Shown here piece by piece: positions 33,619 to 41,763 of a stretch of DNA of 64,000 nucleotides (positions are counted from its first letter, which is position 1; each line of letters begins with the position of its first letter). Origin of the DNA: DAHUXD01 sp963736455 (GTDB lineage: Bacteria > Acidobacteriota > Thermoanaerobaculia > UBA5066 > Gp7-AA6); contig CAVTON010000002.1 of assembly GCA_963736455.1 (NCBI GenBank), forward strand, positions 248,001 through 312,000, in the 5' to 3' direction. A program made the translations under genes and the position numbers. Below the pieces are notes generated by a model. The model was not told the origin of the DNA. It made no database searches and saw nothing but the letters and a program-made list of their open reading frames with translations.

Positions 33619-35574
33619 CTACCGGGGCGAGCCGAGGTACTGGTCGAACCAGCCCACGGTGCGCTCCTCGATGTCGAGACGGTGGTCGGCGCGGCGGATG
33701 CCATGGCCCTCGTTCGGGTAGATCACGAGCTGCGTCGGGACGCCGAGCGTTTTCAACGCATGCCAGAACTCGTAGCCCTGCGGCGTCGGCACCTCGGAGT
33801 CGCGATCGCCGTGGAGGACGAGCGTCGGCGTCTGCACGTTCTTGATGAATTCGATCGGCGACGACTTGGCGTAGACCTTCGGGTCGTCGTAGACGGACGC
33901 GCCGAAGAACGGCAGCATCCAGGTGTCGATCTTGTTCTGCCCGTAGTAGCTCTGCCAGCTCACGATGCCGGCGCCGGCCACGGCCGCCGCGAACCGGTGC
34001 GTCTGCGTCACGGCCCACATCGCCATGTAGCCGCCGTAGCTCCAGCCGACGATGCCGAGCCGATTTCCGTCGATCGGCGCGGTCTTCAGCGCCGCGTCCA
34101 CGCCGGAAAGAATGTCCCGGAGGTCGCCGCCGCCGAAATCCTTGACGTTGCCCTGCACGAACTCCTCGCCGAACCCGTAGCTGCCGCGCGGATTCGGCAG
34201 GAAGACGAAATAGCCCTGCGAGGGCAGCACGCCGTTCCAGCGCTCCGGCCAGTGGATGCTCTGTTGCGAGGACGGTCCGCCGTGCACGACGGTGGCCATC
34301 GGGTAGCGCTTCGAGGCGTCGAATCCGAGCGGATAGATCAGCCAGCCCTGGACGCTCCTGCCGTCGCTGTCCCAGCGCAGGCTCTTCGCGGGTCCCCAGA
34401 AGCGCTTCGCGGAGGCGTTCGAGGACGACAGGTTCTTCCACTCGCCGAGCTCTCCGGCGCAGGCCTCGGGCGGACGGTCGAACGAGCTGACGATCGCGGC
34501 GCTGTCCTCGCCGCGTCGGGCCGGCGCGAAGTGATCGATCGCTTCGGCGCCCGCCCAGAGACGCTCGAGCGTTCCTCCCGGGGGGATCTTCGCGACGCCT
34601 TCGCCGCCGTCGACGAAGGCGGTCAGGAGGATGTCGCCATCGGGCTGCCAGAAGAGCGCCCGCGCCGACCACCCGGTTCCCGGCGTCAGGTTGCGCGCCT
34701 CGCCGCCGGACGCCGGCACGACCCAGACGTCGCCGCCCGTCGAGCCCTGGTCGCTCATGAGGCCGTGGATGACCGCGATCGACCGGCCGTCCGGCGAGAA
34801 GCGCGGGCACGCGATCTGGAGCGGCGGCTTCCAGAGCGACCGCGTCTCGCCCGTCGCCGCGTCCACGCGGTCGAGCTCGGCGACCCAGTAGTTGTTGGTG
34901 CCCGACCCCTTCGCGGCCTCCGCCGCGAACGTGCGGCCGTCGGGCGACCAGTCGTAATCGTAGACGAAGAGATCCGCGGGCGAGACCGGGCGGACCTGGC
35001 CGGTCTTCAGGTCCGCGACGGCGATGCGCTGTTCCTCGAAGGTCTCCTGGACGACGCCGGCATCGGGCTTGTAGGCGGTCAAGGCGCCCGTCTCCTGCGC
35101 CGACCCCTCGACGAAGAGGAAGGCGACGGCGCGGCCGTCGGGCGACCAGAGGAGATGCTCGAGCTGGCCCTTGACGCGTGTCACCTGCCGCGGCGAACCG
35201 CCGGCGCTGGGAGCGGTCCAGATCTGGAGCTGTCCGGGCGTCGCGGCATCGGAGAGAAATGCGATCGTCTTGCCGTCGGGCGAGAAGGCGGGCTCGAACT
35301 CGCGATGGGCCTGGCCGTCGCGGGCCGCCGTCAGGCGCCTCGGCCTTCCGCCTTCGGTCGCCGCGACGGAGATGGCTCCGAGCATCTCCCGTCCTTCCGC
35401 GTCCGCGACCCGGACCGTCCAGGCCGTGAGCGAGCCGTCGGGCGCGATCGTGGCGTCGTGGAAGTGGACGAGGGAGCTCTGCGAGTCGAAGACTTCACGG
35501 ACGGAAACTTTTCCGGCCGGCGCCGCGGAGGCGGCCCGGGTCAGGAGAAGCGAGACGAGGGCGAAGTGAAGCAC
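33619..35574 (-). CDS. Secreted S9-family peptidase (prolyl oligopeptidase/DPP-IV type)
   Basis: I choose GTG 35574 because GGAGG ends four bases before it, giving 651 residues with a signal peptide (HFALVSLLLTRAASAAP). Residues about 25-370 form a seven-bladed propeller with TolB-like strands (IAPDGSLTAW, FSPDGKTIAFLSD, WSPDGRAVAFLF). The alpha/beta-hydrolase domain has the nucleophile GWSYGGYMA, the Asp in LVLHGDRDSEVP and the His in NEGHGIRRADH. It cleaves short peptides after proline or related residues outside the cytoplasm. The TTG at 35586 would be the alternative start. It is the first gene of the unit S9-SDR-GNAT. Confidence 0.9.
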   Translation of the reverse strand: MLHFALVSLLLTRAASAAPAGKVSVREVFDSQSSLVHFHDATIAPDGSLTAWTVRVADAEGREMLGAISVAATEGGRPRRLTAARDGQAHREFEPAFSPDGKTIAFLSDAATPGQLQIWTAPSAGGSPRQVTRVKGQLEHLLWSPDGRAVAFLFVEGSAQETGALTAYKPDAGVVQETFEEQRIAVADLKTGQVRPVSPADLFVYDYDWSPDGRTFAAEAAKGSGTNNYWVAELDRVDAATGETRSLWKPPLQIACPRFSPDGRSIAVIHGLMSDQGSTGGDVWVVPASGGEARNLTPGTGWSARALFWQPDGDILLTAFVDGGEGVAKIPPGGTLERLWAGAEAIDHFAPARRGEDSAAIVSSFDRPPEACAGELGEWKNLSSSNASAKRFWGPAKSLRWDSDGRSVQGWLIYPLGFDASKRYPMATVVHGGPSSQQSIHWPERWNGVLPSQGYFVFLPNPRGSYGFGEEFVQGNVKDFGGGDLRDILSGVDAALKTAPIDGNRLGIVGWSYGGYMAMWAVTQTHRFAAAVAGAGIVSWQSYYGQNKIDTWMLPFFGASVYDDPKVYAKSSPIEFIKNVQTPTLVLHGDRDSEVPTPQGYEFWHALKTLGVPTQLVIYPNEGHGIRRADHRLDIEERTVGWFDQYLGSPR

Positions 35575-35602
35575 GAGTCCTCCCAAGTCAACCAGGGCAC
35601 CT

Positions 35603-35629
35603 GGGGTCAGACCCTTCGGGGTCAGACCC
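35603..35629. repeat. Tandem GGGGTCAGACCC intergenic repeat
   Basis: GGGGTCAGACCC occurs at 35603-35614 and again at 35618-35629, separated by TTC. Each copy is self-complementary at its ends. It lies in the short gap upstream of the S9 peptidase gene. I recall this motif as a common dispersed intergenic repeat in several genomes. Confidence 0.65.
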
Positions 35630-35651
35630 CGCGACTTCGAACCCGATCTCG

Positions 35652-37091
35652 CTACGTGAGGTCTATCCAGATCGACTTGACCTGCGTGTATTCCTCGAGC
35701 GCGTAGTGGCCGCGCTCACGGCCGAAGCCGGACTCCTTGTAGCCGCCGAAGGGCAGGCCCGGGTCGTAGAAGTTGTAGGCGTTGACCCAGACGGTCCCGG
35801 CCTTCAGGGCCTTCGCCGCCCGGAGCGCCTTCTTGACGTCGCGCGTCCAGACCGCCGCGGCCAGCCCGTAGATCGTGGAATTGCCGACCGCGATCGCCTC
35901 GTCCTCGCTCCGGAACGTGAGCGTGGCGAGGACCGGTCCGAAGATCTCCTCGCGGGCGATCGTCATCTCGGGCGTCACGGCGTCGAAGACGGTGGCCTCG
36001 AAAAACGCGCCCTTGCCGTTGACCGACGCCGCGCTGCCGCCGGCCACGAGCTTCGCGCCCTCCCTGCGGCCGCTCTCGACGTAGCGCGCGACGTTCTCGC
36101 GCTGCTTCTCCGAGACCAGGGAGCCGAGGCGCGTCTTCGGGTCGAGCGGGTCGCCCGGAGCCATCTTCTTCGCCCGCTCGACGACCTTCTCCATCAGCGC
36201 GTCGTGCGCCGATTCCTCGACGAGCAGGCGCGATCCCGCCGAGCAGAGCTCGCCCTTGCCGTAGAAAATGGCGTTGATCGCGCCCTTGGCGGCGGCATCG
36301 AGGTCCGCGTCGGCGAAGACGACGTTGGGCGACTTGCCGCCGAGCTCCATCGAGACGCGCTTGACGGTGCCGGCGGCGGCGCGAAGGATGGATTTTCCGG
36401 TCTCGGTTTCGCCGGTGAACGAGATCTTGTCGATGCCGGGATGCTGCGCCATCGCCTGCCCGACGACGGCGCCCGGCCCGGGAATCACGTTGAACGCTCC
36501 CGGCGGGAGACCGGCCTCCGTGAGCAGCTCCGCGAACATCAGCGCGGTCAGGGGCGTGACGGAGGCCGGCTTCAGGACGACGGCGTTGCCGAGGGCGAGC
36601 GCCGGCGCGATCTTCCACATGGCCTGCAGCAGGGGGAAATTCCAGGGTGTGATGGCGCCCACGACGCCGATCGGCTCGCGCAGCGTCAGGAGGAAGGCGT
36701 CCTTGCGGCCGGGGAACGTGTCGCCGTACAGCTTGTCGGCGTACTCGCCGAAGTAGGAGAGGCATTCGGCGGCCGCCGGCATGTCGATCTTCGCGGATTC
36801 GAAGATCGGCTTCCCGTTGTCGAGCGTCTCGACCCTGCCGAACTCGTCGGCGCGCGAGGCGAGCAGGTCCGCGGCGCGGATCAGGATGCGCCCGCGCTGC
36901 CGCGGCTTCATCGCCGCCCAGGGGCCGGACTCGAACGCCTTTCGGGCCGCGGCGACCGCGCGGTCCAGGTCCTCTGGCCCGGCCTCGGCCACGTCGGCGA
37001 TCGGCTCGGCGGTCGCGGGATTGGTCGTCGCGAACCGCCTGCCCGACGCCGCGGGAACGAACTCGCCGTTGACGAAGAGGTCCGTCTTCAG
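35652..37091 (-). CDS. NAD(P)-dependent aldehyde dehydrogenase; likely non-canonical CTG start
   Basis: The frame encodes about 479 residues. The cofactor site is ITPWNFPLLQAMWKIAPALA and FTGETETGKSI, the catalytic Glu is in SMELGGKSP, and the nucleophile is Cys in YGKGELCSAGSR. It oxidises aldehydes to acids. The first ATG/GTG/TTG in frame is GTG 36992, but the sequence before it reads LFVNGEFVPAASGRRF...TNPAT, the normal ALDH N-terminus. No standard start exists between the upstream stop (37095) and that segment. CTG 37091, after AAGGGG and three bases past the enoyl-CoA hydratase stop, fits. The two genes are clearly an operon. Confidence 0.9.
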   Translation of the reverse strand: MKTDLFVNGEFVPAASGRRFATTNPATAEPIADVAEAGPEDLDRAVAAARKAFESGPWAAMKPRQRGRILIRAADLLASRADEFGRVETLDNGKPIFESAKIDMPAAAECLSYFGEYADKLYGDTFPGRKDAFLLTLREPIGVVGAITPWNFPLLQAMWKIAPALALGNAVVLKPASVTPLTALMFAELLTEAGLPPGAFNVIPGPGAVVGQAMAQHPGIDKISFTGETETGKSILRAAAGTVKRVSMELGGKSPNVVFADADLDAAAKGAINAIFYGKGELCSAGSRLLVEESAHDALMEKVVERAKKMAPGDPLDPKTRLGSLVSEKQRENVARYVESGRREGAKLVAGGSAASVNGKGAFFEATVFDAVTPEMTIAREEIFGPVLATLTFRSEDEAIAVGNSTIYGLAAAVWTRDVKKALRAAKALKAGTVWVNAYNFYDPGLPFGGYKESGFGRERGHYALEEYTQVKSIWIDLT

Positions 37092-37094
37092 GAG

Positions 37095-37931
37095 CTACTT
37101 CCCCTTGAACCTGGGAACGCGCTTCTCCTGGTTCGCGGCGATGCCTTCCTTGGCGTCGTCGCTCTGGAAGAGAAGCTGCTGGAGCTCCCGCTCGACGGCG
37201 AGCGCCGACTCGAGCGGAAGGTCCCAGCCCGACTGCACCGAGCGCTTGATGCGGCCCACCGCCTTCGAGGCCTTGTGCGGCGGTACGAACTGGCGCGCGT
37301 AGTCCATGACCTGCTGCCACCAGTCCTCGGGGGTCGCGTCGATGACCTGGTTGACCAGGCCGAGGTCGAGCGCCTCCTCGAAGGAAAACGTGTTGCCGGT
37401 GACCATCAGCTCGATCGCCTTCGACTTGCCGACCATCTTCGCCAGGCGCGTCGTGCCGCCCGTTCCCGGCAGCACGCCGAGCGTGACCTCGGGCAACCCG
37501 ATCTTGCCCGCGTCCTTGCGCGCGATGCGCAGGTCCGCGGCCATCGCGATCTCGAGGCCGCCGCCGACGGTGTGCCCGTTCAGAGCCGCGATGACGAGCT
37601 TGGGCGTGTGCTCGAGGCGCAGCAGCATCTCGTTGGCGTGCAGGCAGAAGAAGTACTTGAAGCCCGGCGTCACGGCGTTCAGCATCCCGATGTTGGCTCC
37701 GGCCGAGAAGAAGCGGTCGCCCTTGCCGCGCAGGACGATGACGTGGACGTCGTCGTCGAAGCGGGCCTTCAGGATCGCCTCGTCGAGCTGGCGGTTCATC
37801 GCATAGGTGTAGGTATTGGCCGGCGGGTCGTCCATCTCGATGACGGCGATGCCGTCCGCGGCGCGGTAGTGAACGATCTCGGAATCGTGGGCGGGGCTCG
37901 TCCAGTCGCGGGTCTTGGCGGGGGTGCTCAT
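37095..37931 (-). CDS. Enoyl-CoA hydratase/isomerase family protein
   Basis: The protein has 278 residues of the crotonase family. The first oxyanion-hole segment is FFSAGANIGML, then GHTVGGGLEIAMAADLRI (first catalytic Glu) and LPEVTLGVLPGTGGTTRL (second Glu). With both Glu it could hydrate 2-enoyl-CoA. The C-terminal 80 residues show the usual trimerisation helices. An AGGAGG before ATG 37931 gives good initiation. It is followed by the ALDH gene three bases on, so a paired aldehyde/acyl-CoA route, such as an aromatic or side-chain breakdown module, is possible. Confidence 0.9.
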   Translation of the reverse strand: MSTPAKTRDWTSPAHDSEIVHYRAADGIAVIEMDDPPANTYTYAMNRQLDEAILKARFDDDVHVIVLRGKGDRFFSAGANIGMLNAVTPGFKYFFCLHANEMLLRLEHTPKLVIAALNGHTVGGGLEIAMAADLRIARKDAGKIGLPEVTLGVLPGTGGTTRLAKMVGKSKAIELMVTGNTFSFEEALDLGLVNQVIDATPEDWWQQVMDYARQFVPPHKASKAVGRIKRSVQSGWDLPLESALAVERELQQLLFQSDDAKEGIAANQEKRVPRFKGK

Positions 37932-37986
37932 GAGGCCTCCTGGTAGCGTTCGAGCGCGGGATCCTATCAGGAAAGGCCCGGGGCTG

Positions 37987-37992
37987 TAGACT
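37987..37992 (+). promoter_or_regulatory. TAGACT -10 box, leaderless-type, before the sulfite dehydrogenase gene
   Basis: TAGACT ends six bases before GTG 37999. It supports that start over the in-frame ATG 38038. Confidence 0.5.
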
Positions 37993-37998
37993 CACCCC

Positions 37999-39153
37999 GT
38001 GCGCCTTCGAGCCGACTCGGAAATCGAACGCGGGGGCATGAGCCGTCGCGGATTTCTCGTCGCCGCGGCCGGCATGGCGGTGGCGGGCCGGGTCCTCGGC
38101 GCGGAGCCCCGCCGCCGGCTTCTCCAGCTGAATGGCTATCCGATCGATGCCGAGACGCCGCTCGATGCCCTGGACACGTACATCACGCCGAACGACCTCT
38201 TCTTCGTGCGCAGCCACTGGAATCCGACGTTCCCGGATCCGAAGACCTGGAAGCTCGTGGTGGACGGGGAAGTCGATCGGCCGCTATCCCTCTCGCTGTC
38301 GGACCTGCAGAAGATGCCGCAGGCGTCGGTGACCTGCGTCCTGCAGTGCGCCGGGAACGGTCGGGGCTGGTATCGGCCGATCGTCCCGGGCGTGCAGTGG
38401 AAATACGGGGCCGTCGGCAACGCGCGGTGGACGGGCGTGCGCGTGCGCGATCTGCTCGAGAAGGCGGGACGGAAGGCCGCAGCGCGCCACCTCCATACCT
38501 TCGGAACCGACGCGCCCCCCGAGAAGGTACCGCCGTTTCATCGCAGTCTCGAGATCGAGAAGGCCCTCGAGGACGGAGTCGTTGCCCTCTCCATGAACGG
38601 CGCGCCGCTGCCGCAGCTCCATGGCGGACCGGCGCGGCTCGTGGTTCCGGGATGGGCCGGCGACCACTGGATGAAGTGGCTGGCGCGGCTGAGCGCCCAG
38701 CCAGCGCCGCAGATCGGGTTCTACATGGATACGGCCTACCGCTACCCGAAGTCTCCGGGCGAGCCGGGGGTCGCCTTCAAGCCCGATGAGATGGCCCCGC
38801 TCACGGAGCTCTTCGTGAAGTCGAGCATCACCGCGGCTCCCGCCAGCGCCCGCATCGGCGCCGCCGCCACGATTCGAGGATTCGCGTTTTCCGGAGCCCC
38901 CGACGTGGCGAAGGTCGAGGTGACCGACGACGGCGGCGCGAGCTGGTCCGAGGCGGCGCTCGACTCCGAGCACGACCCCTTTGCCTGGCGCCGGTGGTCG
39001 CTGCGCTACGTCCCGAAGACCGCCGGGTCGATCACGCTGCATGCCCGCGCGACCGACAGCCGCGGGAAGGTCCAACCGAAGGAAGCCGTCTGGAACCAGA
39101 GCGGCTATCTCTACAACGCGTGGCCGTCGGTCGAGATCGCGGTGGGCGCGTGA
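37999..39153 (+). CDS. Molybdenum-containing sulfite dehydrogenase catalytic subunit (SorA/sulfite oxidase-like), Tat-exported
   Basis: The protein has 384 residues from GTG 37999. A Tat signal is present (MSRRGFLVAAAGMAVAG). The oxidoreductase Moco domain (about 60-255) holds CVLQCAGNGRGWYRP with the Mo-binding Cys, C117. It ends near HGGPARLVVPGWAGDHWMKW. A Mo-co dimerisation beta domain covers about 265-380. It oxidises sulfite to sulfate in the periplasm, or acts on a related sulfoxide. The next gene is a single-heme c-type protein joined by a GTGA overlap, which gives the SorAB arrangement. It needs Moco, and moaE/moaD lie 2 kb away. Confidence 0.88.
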   Translation: MRLRADSEIERGGMSRRGFLVAAAGMAVAGRVLGAEPRRRLLQLNGYPIDAETPLDALDTYITPNDLFFVRSHWNPTFPDPKTWKLVVDGEVDRPLSLSLSDLQKMPQASVTCVLQCAGNGRGWYRPIVPGVQWKYGAVGNARWTGVRVRDLLEKAGRKAAARHLHTFGTDAPPEKVPPFHRSLEIEKALEDGVVALSMNGAPLPQLHGGPARLVVPGWAGDHWMKWLARLSAQPAPQIGFYMDTAYRYPKSPGEPGVAFKPDEMAPLTELFVKSSITAAPASARIGAAATIRGFAFSGAPDVAKVEVTDDGGASWSEAALDSEHDPFAWRRWSLRYVPKTAGSITLHARATDSRGKVQPKEAVWNQSGYLYNAWPSVEIAVGA

Positions 39154-39527
39154 AGAGGCGCGGCGTGCTCGCGGCGGCGGGCGCCGCGGTCCTGCTCGCG
39201 GCCGGGGCGGCCCTCGTCGGCCAGTCGCCGCCCGCGCCGAAGGGGACGCCGACGCTCCCGGCGGTCGGCACCGAGCTCGGCGAGCTGCCCGCGGGAGCGA
39301 TGAAGCCCGTCGCCGACCAGGCATGCCTCCACTGCCACTCGGCGGACATGATCCGCCAGCAGAGGTTGAACGAGAAGCAGTGGACCGCCGAGGTCACGAA
39401 GATGGCCGGCTGGGGGGCGGTGGTTCCGGAGGACCAGCGGGCGGCGCTCGTCGCGTATCTCGTCGAGCACTTCGGTCCAGGCAACGACGCGTTCCGTCCG
39501 GTCGCGGCGCAGCCGTTGGGGCGGTGA
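39150..39527 (+). CDS. Single-heme cytochrome c (SorB-like electron acceptor)
   Basis: The protein has 125 residues from GTG 39150, overlapping the SorA-like stop. The N-terminus (RGVLAAAGAAVLLAAGAALVG) is a signal or anchor. One heme-binding motif, CLHCHSAD, lies in ADQACLHCHSADMIRQQR. The C-terminal Met in EVTKMAGWG or a later residue may be the axial ligand. As in SorB it would take electrons from the Mo subunit and pass them to the respiratory chain. It ends at an 8-bp hairpin repeat (39533-39558) between convergent genes. Confidence 0.85.
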   Translation: MKRRGVLAAAGAAVLLAAGAALVGQSPPAPKGTPTLPAVGTELGELPAGAMKPVADQACLHCHSADMIRQQRLNEKQWTAEVTKMAGWGAVVPEDQRAALVAYLVEHFGPGNDAFRPVAAQPLGR

Positions 39528-39532
39528 GGCCC

Positions 39533-39558
39533 GGGCGGCCGCAAGGGCAGGGCCGCCC
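39533..39558. repeat. GC hairpin repeat between convergent genes
   Basis: GGGCGGCC (39533-39540) pairs with GGCCGCCC (39551-39558) around a 10-base loop (gcaagggcag). It follows the cytochrome stop directly, before the convergent mgtE. It resembles a common dispersed intergenic element and could stop transcription from both sides. Confidence 0.6.
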
Positions 39559-39572
39559 CTACGAATCCCGCG

Positions 39573-40931
39573 TCACAGACCCAGGAAGCTCTTCGCGATC
39601 GTGAAGTAGATGATCAGGCCGGTCGCGTCCACGAGGGTCGCGATCAGCGGCGCGGACATGACGGTCGGATCGATGCGGCACATGGTCGCGACCATCGGGA
39701 TCATCGAGCCGACCGTGTTGGCCCAGGCGCAGATGGCGAGGATCGAGACGCCGACCGTCATCGCGAGCGGTACCGACGAGCCCCAGAGCAGCGCGCGGCC
39801 GAAGCCGACGACCCCGAGCATCAGGCCGAGGATGACGCCGCTGCCGCCCTCGCGCAGGAGCACGCGGGCGAAGTCGCGCATCCGGATCTCGCCGACCGCG
39901 AGGCCGCGCACGATGGTCGTGACCGTCTGGGAGCCCGAGTTGCCGCCGGTGCCGATCAGGAGCGGGATGAAGAAGGACAGGGCGACGACCTTGGCGAGCT
40001 CGCTCTCGTAGTGGCGCAGGACGGTTCCCGTAAAGGTCTCGGTCACGAACATCAGCAGGAGCCAGTTGAAGCGCAGGCGCACGTTGCGCAGCGGCCGGGT
40101 CGCGAAGTAGCCCTGCTCGACGGTCTCCTCGCTGGCGGAGACGCCGCCCATGTGGAGGGCGTCTTCGGTCCCTTCCTCGATCAGGATGTCGATGACGTCG
40201 TCGACCGTCACGATCCCGAGCAGGCGGTTTTCATCGTCCACGACCGGAATCGCGTGGACGTCGTACTTGGAAACGAGGCGGGCGACTTCCTCCTGCGGCG
40301 CGTCGGCCTTCACCGTCAGGAGGCGCCGCTCCATCATGTCGCCGACCTTCCGATCGGGCGGCGCGGGGAAAAGCCGCCGCAGCGCGACGTACCCGATGAG
40401 GCGGCCGCGCTCGTCCAGGGCATACAGGCTCTGGACCGTCTCGACCTCCGGGTCGATGCGCTTCAAGTGGTCGAGCGTCTCGGCGACGGTCCACTCGGGG
40501 CGGATCGTCGCGAACTTCTCGGTCATGAGGCGGCCGGCGGTCCGCGTCGGATAGCGCTGGAGCCGCTCGACCTCGGCGGCGTCGCGCGGCGACATGTTGG
40601 CGAGGATCGCCTCGCGCTGACGCTGGGACAGGTGCTCGAGGAGGAACGTGATCTCGTCGGCCGGCAGCCGGTCGAGCTCCTTGCCGAGCTTGGTACGCGA
40701 GGCGCGATGGAGGATCAGGCGCAGGGTCTCGCCCTTCAGCTCGGAGAGGACGGCGGCGCCCTGCTCCGGCGGAAGCTCTTCGAAGAGGACGATGCGGTCT
40801 TCGCGGGGCAGGTCCTCGAGGAGCTCCGCGAGATCGGCGGGATGGATGTGCGCCACCGCGGCCGCGATCTCTCCCGGATGGTCGCGGATCAACTCCTCGA
40901 TGTCGGGCGCGATGACCTTGGCGAGGGACAT
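39573..40931 (-). CDS. mgtE: MgtE-type magnesium transporter
   Basis: The protein has 452 residues, the full MgtE length. The N-terminal superhelical MgtE_N domain (about 20-130) includes HPADLAELLEDLPREDRIVLF and SQRQREAILANM. Two CBS domains (about 140-265) include ALDERGRLIGYVALRRLF and VVDDENRLLGIVTVDDVIDI. Five transmembrane helices from about 285 contain GTGGNSGSQTVTTIVRGLAV, the pore hallmark. It moves Mg2+ down its gradient, gated by Mg2+ at the CBS domains. A CAGAAT box lies ten bases before the ATG, leaving no room for a Mg riboswitch. Confidence 0.94.
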   Translation of the reverse strand: MSLAKVIAPDIEELIRDHPGEIAAAVAHIHPADLAELLEDLPREDRIVLFEELPPEQGAAVLSELKGETLRLILHRASRTKLGKELDRLPADEITFLLEHLSQRQREAILANMSPRDAAEVERLQRYPTRTAGRLMTEKFATIRPEWTVAETLDHLKRIDPEVETVQSLYALDERGRLIGYVALRRLFPAPPDRKVGDMMERRLLTVKADAPQEEVARLVSKYDVHAIPVVDDENRLLGIVTVDDVIDILIEEGTEDALHMGGVSASEETVEQGYFATRPLRNVRLRFNWLLLMFVTETFTGTVLRHYESELAKVVALSFFIPLLIGTGGNSGSQTVTTIVRGLAVGEIRMRDFARVLLREGGSGVILGLMLGVVGFGRALLWGSSVPLAMTVGVSILAICAWANTVGSMIPMVATMCRIDPTVMSAPLIATLVDATGLIIYFTIAKSFLGL

Positions 40932-40989
40932 TTGTGGGGGGATTCTGCCACCAGACGCGGAACGAGGACCGACGACCGCGGAAAAAGCC

Positions 40990-41439
40990 CTAGATCTTGC
41001 CGGAAGTCTGCGGGCGGCCGGCGGAAGGCGCCCTCGTCGGGTCCACCCACTCGCTCGAGCCGTCGGGATGGAACTCCTTTTTCCAGATCGGGACCGTGGA
41101 CTTCACGCGGTCGATCGCGGCGCGGCAGCCGGCGAAGGCCTCGGCCCGATGGGGCGAGACCGCGGCGATCGCGACCGACGGCTCGCCCACGGACAGGCGC
41201 CCCACGCGATGCTTCATCCGGATTTTCACGTCGGGGAAATCGCGGGCGAGGCCGTCGAAGATCCGAGCCATCTCGGCCTCCGCCATCGGCGCGTAGGCCT
41301 CGTACTCGATCGAGGTCGTGGTCCGTCCGTCGTTCTCGTCGCGGACCACGCCGACGAAGAGACAGAGCGCTCCATCCGAGCTGCGGGCTTCCGCCAGCAG
41401 CGCCGCGACGTCGAGGGGCGCGTCGGTCAGATAGGACAC
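40990..41439 (-). CDS. moaE: Molybdopterin synthase catalytic subunit
   Basis: The protein has 149 residues, with GTG 41439 directly after the MoaD stop. Motifs include FVGVVRDENDGR, IEYEAYAPMAEAEM, the RVGRLSVGEPSVAIAAVSPHR segment and VPIWKKEFHPDGSSEWV, which holds the catalytic Lys pair that holds precursor Z. It transfers sulfur from MoaD thiocarboxylate to cyclic pyranopterin monophosphate, making molybdopterin. It supplies Moco for the SorA-like and HBCR-like enzymes in this window. Confidence 0.94.
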   Translation of the reverse strand: MSYLTDAPLDVAALLAEARSSDGALCLFVGVVRDENDGRTTTSIEYEAYAPMAEAEMARIFDGLARDFPDVKIRMKHRVGRLSVGEPSVAIAAVSPHRAEAFAGCRAAIDRVKSTVPIWKKEFHPDGSSEWVDPTRAPSAGRPQTSGKI

Positions 41440-41685
41440 TCAGCCCCCGGCCACGGGCGGAAGAAAGGCAACCTCGTCGCCCTCGCGCAGGACGGTGTCG
41501 GGCGGGACGTACGCGCGATTGACCGCGGCAGGGGGGGGCGCAGGAAACCGGGCAAAATGACCGACCTCGCGGGCAAGCGAGGTCCAGAGCTCCCGGACCC
41601 TCGTCCCCTCCGGGACTTCCCGGGCTTCCTCGTCACGGCCGACGGCCTCTCGGAAAGAGGCGAAATGCAGCAGCCGGATGCGCAT
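41440..41685 (-). CDS. moaD: Molybdopterin synthase sulfur-carrier subunit
   Basis: The protein has 81 residues of the ubiquitin-like beta-grasp fold, ending in the diagnostic PPVAGG (terminal Gly-Gly for thiocarboxylation). MRIRLLHFASFREAVG is the usual N-terminus, and VNRAYVPPDTVLREGDEVAF is the region before the tail. The GTG of moaE starts right after its stop. A TAGACT box ends six bases before ATG 41685, so it is probably leaderless. MoeB and MoaA/C are not in the window. Confidence 0.93.
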   Translation of the reverse strand: MRIRLLHFASFREAVGRDEEAREVPEGTRVRELWTSLAREVGHFARFPAPPPAAVNRAYVPPDTVLREGDEVAFLPPVAGG

Positions 41686-41691
41686 TCCCCG

Positions 41692-41697
41692 AGTCTA
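41692..41697 (-). promoter_or_regulatory. TAGACT -10 box, leaderless-type, before moaD
   Basis: On the minus strand TAGACT ends six bases before ATG 41685. This is identical spacing to 11120, 22920 and 37987. Confidence 0.5.
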
Positions 41698-41725
41698 AGA
41701 CGCGCCGGCACCTGTCAGCCACGTC

Positions 41726-41754
41726 TTGACACTAACTGACCGGTCGGTTAAATT
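41726..41754 (+). promoter_or_regulatory. Sigma-70-type promoter of the tetR operon
   Basis: TTGACA (41726-41731), a 17-base spacer, TAAATT (41749-41754), nine bases before ATG 41764. It is the only perfect -35 I found in the window, and it overlaps a palindrome. Confidence 0.75.
41733..41750. promoter_or_regulatory. TetR operator candidate overlapping the tetR promoter
   Basis: TAACTGACCGGTCGGTTA is an 18-bp palindrome with a single mismatched pair, filling the space between the -35 and -10. Its position is that of an autorepression site. The core repeats at 6359-6370. Confidence 0.65.
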
Positions 41755-41763
41755 CGCCTTCTG

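Noticed and set aside
35634..35650. ACTTCGAACCCG near a repeat resembles a tRNA T arm
   Set aside because: The flanking sequence does not form a cloverleaf and is part of the intergenic repeat before the ALDH stop.
40932..40989. Mg-sensing riboswitch before mgtE
   Set aside because: Only ten bases separate the -10-like box from the ATG, so there is no leader to hold one.
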